Of a stretch of DNA of 10,332 bases, positions 5,829-10,332 are shown piece by piece (positions within the stretch are counted from its first letter, which is position 1; every line of letters begins with the position of its first letter). Source of the DNA: Acidobacteriota bacterium (GTDB lineage Bacteria; Acidobacteriota; UBA6911); assembly GCA_023265215.1 (NCBI GenBank), contig JAHFUH010000131.1, positions 1-10,332 on the forward strand. The letters run 5' to 3'. The translations under genes and the position numbers were made by a program. The notes beneath the pieces are model-generated. The model ran no database searches. It was not told the origin of the DNA and saw only the letters and a program-made list of their open reading frames with translations.

Positions 5829-7700
5829 ATGAACTATCGGGGTCGGAGTCGGGGTCGGTATCGGGGTCGAAGCTGTGAAAAGCCGACCTCGATCTCGAAC
5901 GCTTTAATACAGGTTCAAATTCCAAAAACAATTGCTCTGTTCATTCTTCCAATTTTCCTGTGGTTGATAAGCATTCACGGAGCGCCAGCCCAAACAACAA
6001 AGCATTCCCGGTTCCCATCAGACAAAGCGGTTAACGTTAATCCGGACACGCACCTGGAACTCACTTTCCCGAGCACGCCCGCGCTAGGTAATTCGGGACA
6101 GATTCGCATCTACGACGCGGCAGAGGATAGGTTGGTTGATTATCTTGATCTGAGCATCCCGCCCGGGCCGACTGCAACGACTCCATCCCCCAACGCGATC
6201 TATATCCCAGTCCCTTATCCTTACGTTCCCGGACGCTTCACCAACGCCAATACAAAACCGGGAACCCCCTCCGGCTCTGCGGACCCTACGCCGGACAACT
6301 ATCAACGGACTATTATTGGCGGGTTTACAGACGCGTTTCATTTTTACCCGGTCATTATTCACGACAGAACGGCAACCATTTACCCGCACAACAATCTTCT
6401 GGAACACGGCAAAACATATTATGTAACAATCGATCCGGGAGTGCTGACCCTGAAGGACAACAGCTTTTCCGGAATCACGGGGAAAACGGGCTGGAGATTT
6501 ACAACAAAGATGCGGCCTCGATCCGATTCTGAAAAACTTGTAGTCAGTGCAGACGGCACCGGAGACTTTAACACCGTTCAGGGCGCACTCGATTCCATTC
6601 CCGACTATAATCCGAAGCATGTTACCGTTTTCATCAGGAACGGCATGTATGAGGAAATCGTCTATTTCCGCAACAAATCCAACATCACCATTCTCGGCGA
6701 AGACAGAGACAAGGTAGTCGTCTTCTATGCCAACAACGAAGTTTTCAATCCACATCCGGTGAATATCAAGACCAACGAGGTCCCGGGATCTTTCCCCTCT
6801 CGCCGGGCGGCTTTTGCGGTGGACCATTCAAGCAGGATTCATCTTGTGAATCTCACGATCAAAACAACCGCATACGGCCAAGCGGAGGGATTGCTGCTGA
6901 ATGGGGAAGAAATAATCGTCAGCAACGTCAACGTCGCCGGCTCCGGTGATGCCCTGCAATCAAATGGTTCTGCATACTTCACCGACTCCCGCATAGTGGG
7001 CGACGGCGACACGATACTTGGACGCGGACCTGCCTTCTTTAACAATTGTGAATTGAGCTCCGGCGGCCCCTTTATGTGGATCCGCAACACAGCCGAAAAT
7101 CACGGGAATGTTTTCGTGAACTGCAAATTTCAAACGAGGGGAAACCAAAAAACGGTGATTGCACGCGCACCGACCAATGGCGGCAAGAATTATCCTTATT
7201 GCGAAGCCGTCCTGATCAAGTGCGCACTGGCAGGCATTGATCCCGCCGGCTGGGGCCCGCTAGGCGGCGACACCTCGAACGTTCATTTCTGGGAATATAA
7301 CAGCACAAATCTGAGCGACGGGAATCCGATCGACGCCAGCCTGCGCCATCCGGCATCACGGCAGCTTACGATGGAGAAGGACGCAGCGACTATTGCCGGC
7401 TATTCGGATCCCGCCTACATACTTGGGGGATGGATCCCCAAAATGGCGCCGCTGATCCTATTGCAGCCGCAATCAGCAGCGGCGAAGGCCGGCCGGACAG
7501 TCGAGCTTCATATCAAACTGGCCGCGGTTCCGGAAGCAAGCTTCCAATGGTACAAAAATGGCAAGCCGATCAGTGGCGCGACAGGTGAAATGCTGACATT
7601 GAAAAATGTCACGGCCGCGGATGCGGCCATCTATACCGTTACTGCAAAAAACAGTTCCGGAAGCATCACAAGCAACAAAGCAGTTATTAAGCTGCAGTAA
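5829..7700 (+). CDS. Multidomain pectinesterase-like protein (CE8) with Ig-like domains
   Basis: A 623-residue exported protein. A long basic n-region (1-33), partly encoded by tandem repeats, precedes a hydrophobic core (34-50) and likely cleavage after APAQ (55). Residues 62-227 resemble a Big_5 (SbsA-type) Ig-like domain. Residues 236-505 form a right-handed beta-helix of the pectin methylesterase type: VSADGTGDFNTVQGALDSIP is the classic opening and GMYEE follows. QAEGL (351-355), GDALQ (373-377, Asp374) and GDGDTILG (391-398, Asp394) align with the family's Gln, proton-donor Asp and nucleophile Asp sites. The usual LGRPW appears as LGGDT (478-482), so the expected Arg is absent. Residues 541-623 are an I-set-like Ig domain (FQWYKNG, LTLKNVTAADAAIYTV). 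It probably removes methyl esters from pectin outside the cytoplasm. No good ribosome site precedes ATG 5829; ATG 5757 inside the aminotransferase gene is less likely. Confidence 0.8.
   Translation: MNYRGRSRGRYRGRSCEKPTSISNALIQVQIPKTIALFILPIFLWLISIHGAPAQTTKHSRFPSDKAVNVNPDTHLELTFPSTPALGNSGQIRIYDAAEDRLVDYLDLSIPPGPTATTPSPNAIYIPVPYPYVPGRFTNANTKPGTPSGSADPTPDNYQRTIIGGFTDAFHFYPVIIHDRTATIYPHNNLLEHGKTYYVTIDPGVLTLKDNSFSGITGKTGWRFTTKMRPRSDSEKLVVSADGTGDFNTVQGALDSIPDYNPKHVTVFIRNGMYEEIVYFRNKSNITILGEDRDKVVVFYANNEVFNPHPVNIKTNEVPGSFPSRRAAFAVDHSSRIHLVNLTIKTTAYGQAEGLLLNGEEIIVSNVNVAGSGDALQSNGSAYFTDSRIVGDGDTILGRGPAFFNNCELSSGGPFMWIRNTAENHGNVFVNCKFQTRGNQKTVIARAPTNGGKNYPYCEAVLIKCALAGIDPAGWGPLGGDTSNVHFWEYNSTNLSDGNPIDASLRHPASRQLTMEKDAATIAGYSDPAYILGGWIPKMAPLILLQPQSAAAKAGRTVELHIKLAAVPEASFQWYKNGKPISGATGEMLTLKNVTAADAAIYTVTAKNSSGSITSNKAVIKLQ
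5837..5872 (+). repeat. Three tandem 12-bp units inside the pectinesterase start region
   Basis: The units are TCGGGGTCGGAG, TCGGGGTCGGTA and TCGGGGTCGAAG, with no gaps. Just downstream, 5882-5897 (GCCGACCTCGATCTCG) is an imperfect inverted version, so the region could fold. If ATG 5829 is the start, the units encode RGRS, RGRY and RGRS in the signal peptide's n-region. Confidence 0.85.
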
Positions 7701-7731
7701 GGAGCGCGGGCGTCCCACTCACATGCTCCCG

Positions 7732-9114
7732 CTAACGCCGGACTTGGCCGTTCACTGTTACGCGATCGTAACTAAGTCCCTCCACATTCTCGACGACATC
7801 CACTTCCGCGACATTTTCAAAATTGCATTGCACCAGGCGGATGTCGCGCAATGGGTCCTGCTTGTAGCCGCGCAGGTATAGAGCGTATTTGCTTTTTTTG
7901 CTGATGACGTTGGTCATCTCGATATTGCGAACAACCGGCGGGAATTTCCCCTTATCCCCTTCTTCATAGAACAAATCGACGCGGAGCACAGCATCAGCCA
8001 GTTGCCCGACCGTAACGTTGCGCATAAAAATATTCTCGATAAAACCGCCGCGGACCGAATTTGTTTTGAGACGCAGGGCCCGGTCAAGGTTCGGGCTGTC
8101 CATCTGGCAGTTCTCCGCGAAAACATTGCGCACCCCACCGGAGGCCTCGCTGCCTATCGTAACGCCGCCGTGGCCGTCTTTCATCCGGCAATTGCGGACA
8201 ATGATGTTCTCCGAAGGGACGCCGACGCGGCGGCCGTCGCGATTGCGCCCGGACTTGATTGCAATGCAATCGTCACCCGTGTCGAAAACGCAATTGTCAA
8301 TAAGCACATCTCGGCTCGATTCCGGGTTGCATCCGTCATTGTTCGGGCCGTGGCTCGCGATGGTCACTCCTCGTACCGTTACGTTAGTGCACAAAACCGG
8401 ATGGATCTCCCACATCGGCGAGTTCTTGACATTAATGCCGTCCACAAGCACATTCCGGCATTGATAAAACTGAATAAAATTCGGCCGAAGATAGCTTCCA
8501 TCGCCGAAAACGCGGTCTTTCACCGGGGTGTCGTTCTCGCCCATTTCAATCAACCGGCTCCGCGCCGGCATCTGATTGCGAGTCCACAACCACCAATGCT
8601 CGTTGCTCCCCTGCCCATCGAGGGTTCCAGCGCCCGTTAGTGCAACATTCTCCTGCTGGAAAGCGTAGATGAATGGCGAATAGTTCATGCACTCCACTCC
8701 TTCGAATCGCGTGTAGACTGCCGGGAGGTAGAGCTTGGGATCTGTGTTGAACCGCAGAGTGGCTCCTTCGGAGACGTGAAGATTGACATTGCTTCGCAAA
8801 TGAATGGCGCCGGTCAGGAAATCACCGGCGGGAACGATCACACGGCCGCCTCCAGCCTGGCTGCACTCGGCGATGGCTTTCTTGAATGCCTCGCTGCAGT
8901 CTTTGGCGCCGTCGCCCGCAGCGCCATATTTCATAATGTCAAAATCACGTTTGGGGAAAACAGGAGGTTTGATGCGCGCAAGAATCTCCGGGACGTCGCT
9001 CCATCCCACCGCAGCCGCGCGCACCAACCGGGAAGAAATGGATAAGACACCGCAGCCCAAAGCCGCCCACCGGATAAAATCCTTTCTGCTGATCAACCTC
9101 ATTTTGGATGTCAT
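7732..9114 (-). CDS. Polygalacturonase (glycoside hydrolase family 28), exported
   Basis: A 460-residue GH28 enzyme that hydrolyses alpha-1,4 bonds between galacturonate residues in pectin by an inverting mechanism. RDFDIMKYGAAGDGAKDCSEAFKKAI (56-81) is the standard opening of the beta-helix. The catalytic signatures are complete: PNNDGCNPE (257-265, Asp260), DTGDD (278-282, Asp281 and Asp282), GHGG (314-317, His315) and RLK (348-350). The N-terminus SRKDFIRWAALGCGVLS (9-25) resembles a twin-arginine signal with Arg-Lys, followed by a hydrophobic core and A-x-A, so Tat export is likely. ATG 9114 is chosen because it follows the stop of the upstream gene by 1 nt and has GGAGG 11 nt before it. 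An earlier ATG at 9177 lies within that gene. It is the second gene of a two-gene operon and is convergent with the pectinesterase, with 31 nt between stops. Exo- or endo-action cannot be decided from the sequence. Confidence 0.93.
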   Translation of the reverse strand: MTSKMRLISRKDFIRWAALGCGVLSISSRLVRAAAVGWSDVPEILARIKPPVFPKRDFDIMKYGAAGDGAKDCSEAFKKAIAECSQAGGGRVIVPAGDFLTGAIHLRSNVNLHVSEGATLRFNTDPKLYLPAVYTRFEGVECMNYSPFIYAFQQENVALTGAGTLDGQGSNEHWWLWTRNQMPARSRLIEMGENDTPVKDRVFGDGSYLRPNFIQFYQCRNVLVDGINVKNSPMWEIHPVLCTNVTVRGVTIASHGPNNDGCNPESSRDVLIDNCVFDTGDDCIAIKSGRNRDGRRVGVPSENIIVRNCRMKDGHGGVTIGSEASGGVRNVFAENCQMDSPNLDRALRLKTNSVRGGFIENIFMRNVTVGQLADAVLRVDLFYEEGDKGKFPPVVRNIEMTNVISKKSKYALYLRGYKQDPLRDIRLVQCNFENVAEVDVVENVEGLSYDRVTVNGQVRR

Positions 9115-9115
9115 T

Positions 9116-10084
9116 TTATTGCTCGCCTCCGAAAAATCTCCGCGGGTTATCCACGAGAATGCCCCGGATCTGCTCATCCGTAACTCCGGCGGCTTTCATC
9201 TTTGGAATTAATTTTTTAAACAGATAGTCGGGGTACCAGCCGGAGAATTGCGGGGCAAACTTCCCCGGTCTGCCGAGCCACACGAAAATACAGTCGTGAG
9301 AAATCATGAGCCTATCGCCAAATCCCCGCATCACAAGCGAAACAATGTTGTCTTCAGAGGCAGCCGACATCAGAGGATTGACCCGGTCGAAGCCAAGATA
9401 GAAGCCCGGCATTTCCAGTTGAGACAGGGCGTAGTCGATGATCTCCGAGTTGTTCTGATGCCCGATCATTATCCTTTCGGGATTTGCACCGAGCTTGAGA
9501 AACAGCTCCTGCTGTGCCGGCCCGACTGTTGCAGCTTCGGTATGGGTAATGATCGAAACGCCCGTCTCTTTCGCTACCCGCACGGCAGCCGTGAAAACCG
9601 TCGCTTCGTATTCGGTTATGCCCGGATCTCCTGTCGCCACTTTAAGGATCCCGGCCTTCACTCCAGATCCCCGGATCCCGACGTTTATCTCGGTCGAAAA
9701 CAACTCATACAAATCTTCTTCGAGATTCCGGCCTCTCATCGTCGACTGCCATTTGTAGTAGTTGCCTGCACCGACGCTTTCCGGGAAGAGACCGGTAGCG
9801 GCTATGATATGGACGCCGGATTTTTCTGAGAGGTTTTTCAGCAGAACAGGATCGCGGCCGCCCACATCAGCTGCGGTCGCATCAACGATTGTCTGAACTC
9901 CGAATTTCTTTACGTCCTCCAAAACCCCGAGGCATGCGGTCTCCGCCGCATCCCGGTTATACGGCGACAAACTGTCATCGGCGAACCAGCCCGGATAGGC
10001 AAAGGTGAAGTGCTCGTGCATCAGGGCAACGCCAAGCCTGTTTACCGGAACGGGTCCGGTTACTGTCATGACTGTCTTTTCCAT
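9116..10084 (-). CDS. Phosphotriesterase-like amidohydrolase (putative lactonase)
   Basis: A 322-residue metal-dependent TIM-barrel hydrolase of the phosphotriesterase family. All six metal ligands of the binuclear site are visible: His23 and His25 in MHEHF, Lys148 in GILKVA (the carboxylated bridging lysine), His181 in ITHTEAA, His209 in IGHQNN and Asp264 in SHDCIF. The C-terminal VDNPRRFFGG is the family's closing helix. It has no signal peptide, so it is cytoplasmic. Family members include organophosphate hydrolases, acyl-homoserine lactonases and sugar-lactone hydrolases. Lying in one operon with a polygalacturonase, a sugar-acid lactone or ester substrate is the most attractive guess, but not shown. 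ATG 10084 is chosen because a G-rich GGGGGA lies just upstream; the frame extends only to a TTG at 10102. It is divergent from the cyclase-family gene. Confidence 0.85.
   Translation of the reverse strand: MEKTVMTVTGPVPVNRLGVALMHEHFTFAYPGWFADDSLSPYNRDAAETACLGVLEDVKKFGVQTIVDATAADVGGRDPVLLKNLSEKSGVHIIAATGLFPESVGAGNYYKWQSTMRGRNLEEDLYELFSTEINVGIRGSGVKAGILKVATGDPGITEYEATVFTAAVRVAKETGVSIITHTEAATVGPAQQELFLKLGANPERIMIGHQNNSEIIDYALSQLEMPGFYLGFDRVNPLMSAASEDNIVSLVMRGFGDRLMISHDCIFVWLGRPGKFAPQFSGWYPDYLFKKLIPKMKAAGVTDEQIRGILVDNPRRFFGGEQ
9126..9130 (-). promoter_or_regulatory. Ribosome binding site that fixes the GH28 start
   Basis: GGAGG on the minus strand lies 11 nt before ATG 9114, inside the last codons of the phosphotriesterase-like gene. 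With the TAA-A-ATG junction at 9118-9112, it indicates translational coupling of the two genes and argues against the earlier in-frame ATG at 9177. Confidence 0.6.
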
Positions 10085-10146
10085 GGTCCCCCATATTCTC
10101 AAAGACGATCACATCTGCCAACAACATAATGGAGCACAGGACTCTC

Positions 10147-10172
10147 ATTCCGGCTTTTGGCTTCTGGCTTCT
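10147..10172 (+). repeat. Dispersed 26-bp repeat, copy C
   Basis: It begins ATTCCGGCTTTTGGCTTCT and ends GGCTTCT, matching copy B at 25 of 26 positions about 6 kb away; both are preceded by TC. It lies in the 142-nt gap between the divergent phosphotriesterase-like and cyclase-family genes. Confidence 0.85.
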
Positions 10173-10226
10173 AAAACCAAAATCCTGTAACATCGGATTA
10201 TTCCAAATTCGATTAAGGAGGCTCTC

Positions 10227-10332
10227 ATGGCTGTCAAAGTCCCAGCGGGTTGGTACGATATTTCTGTCCCCCTCAAACAGGGAATGAACTATTTCCCCAC
10301 GGATCCGGTACCGCCGAAAATTTATCGCTATC
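10227..10332 (+). CDS. Cyclase-family metal-dependent hydrolase, N-terminal fragment
   Basis: The open frame runs from ATG 10227 to the right edge, giving 35 complete residues: MAVKVPAGWYDISVPLKQGM followed by NYFPTDPVPPKIYRY. The pattern 'YDIS-x-PL-x-x-GM...P-x-DP-x-P' is the N-terminus of the cyclase/kynurenine formamidase-like family (PF04199), whose members hydrolyse amides or lactone-like rings with a divalent metal. The metal ligands (H-x-G-T-H-x-D) would lie beyond the edge. A perfect AAGGAGG (10215-10221) lies 5 nt upstream and makes the start secure. No signal peptide is visible. Its role beside the phosphotriesterase-like gene is unknown; both are metallohydrolases, so they could act on related substrates. 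Confidence 0.72.
   Translation, partial: MAVKVPAGWYDISVPLKQGMNYFPTDPVPPKIYRY

Noticed and set aside
8002..8640. Long plus-strand frame opposite the GH28 gene
   Set aside because: It is the antisense shadow of a gene with complete catalytic motifs; no signal, ribosome site or family resemblance.

Overview
The window looks like chromosomal DNA of a soil-type member of the Acidobacteriota. The main evidence is a secreted VWFA-related protein at 2082-3128 of the kind greatly expanded in that phylum. A LolA-like exported protein next to it, roughly 50% GC, plant-polysaccharide enzymes with Ig-like domains and several families of short intergenic repeats all fit. This is an inference from gene content; there is no rRNA or tRNA to confirm it. 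I see no phage, IS transposase, CRISPR array or toxin-antitoxin genes.

Layout. 1-571 (-) is the N-terminal 190 residues of an APC-family amino acid permease that runs off the left edge. Divergent from it is a PIG-L/LmbE-type deacetylase (789-1523, +). A cold shock protein (1718-1927, +) follows, with its own strong promoter and an intrinsic-terminator-like hairpin inside its leader. A VWA protein (2082-3128, -) and a LolA-like exported protein (3246-4019, +) are divergent. MsrB (4235-4633, -) and a branched-chain aminotransferase (4892-5812, +) are divergent, with a palindromic element between them.

The right half is a pectin-utilisation block. It holds a multidomain, diverged CE8 pectinesterase (5829-7700, +). 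Convergent with that is a two-gene minus-strand operon: a phosphotriesterase-like metallohydrolase or lactonase (9116-10084) followed 1 nt later by a GH28 polygalacturonase with a Tat-like signal (7732-9114). A cyclase-family (PF04199-type) metallohydrolase starts at 10227 (+) and leaves the right edge. The likely division of labour is that the esterase removes methyl esters from homogalacturonan, GH28 hydrolyses the backbone, and the PTE-like protein may open a sugar-acid lactone or related ester. That last role is a guess from context.

Non-coding structure is unusually rich. Three related 26-bp repeats lie at 4082-4107, 4197-4222 and 10147-10172. Three 12-bp units at 5837-5872 are read through into the N-terminus of the pectinesterase. 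An AT-rich inverted repeat lies at 1537-1572, and a 72-bp element with perfect 14-bp inverted ends at 4654-4725. I found no clearly new multi-gene system. The most testable novelties are the csp leader, the repeat families and the atypical CE8 active site. No stretch over 300 bases lacks a gene.
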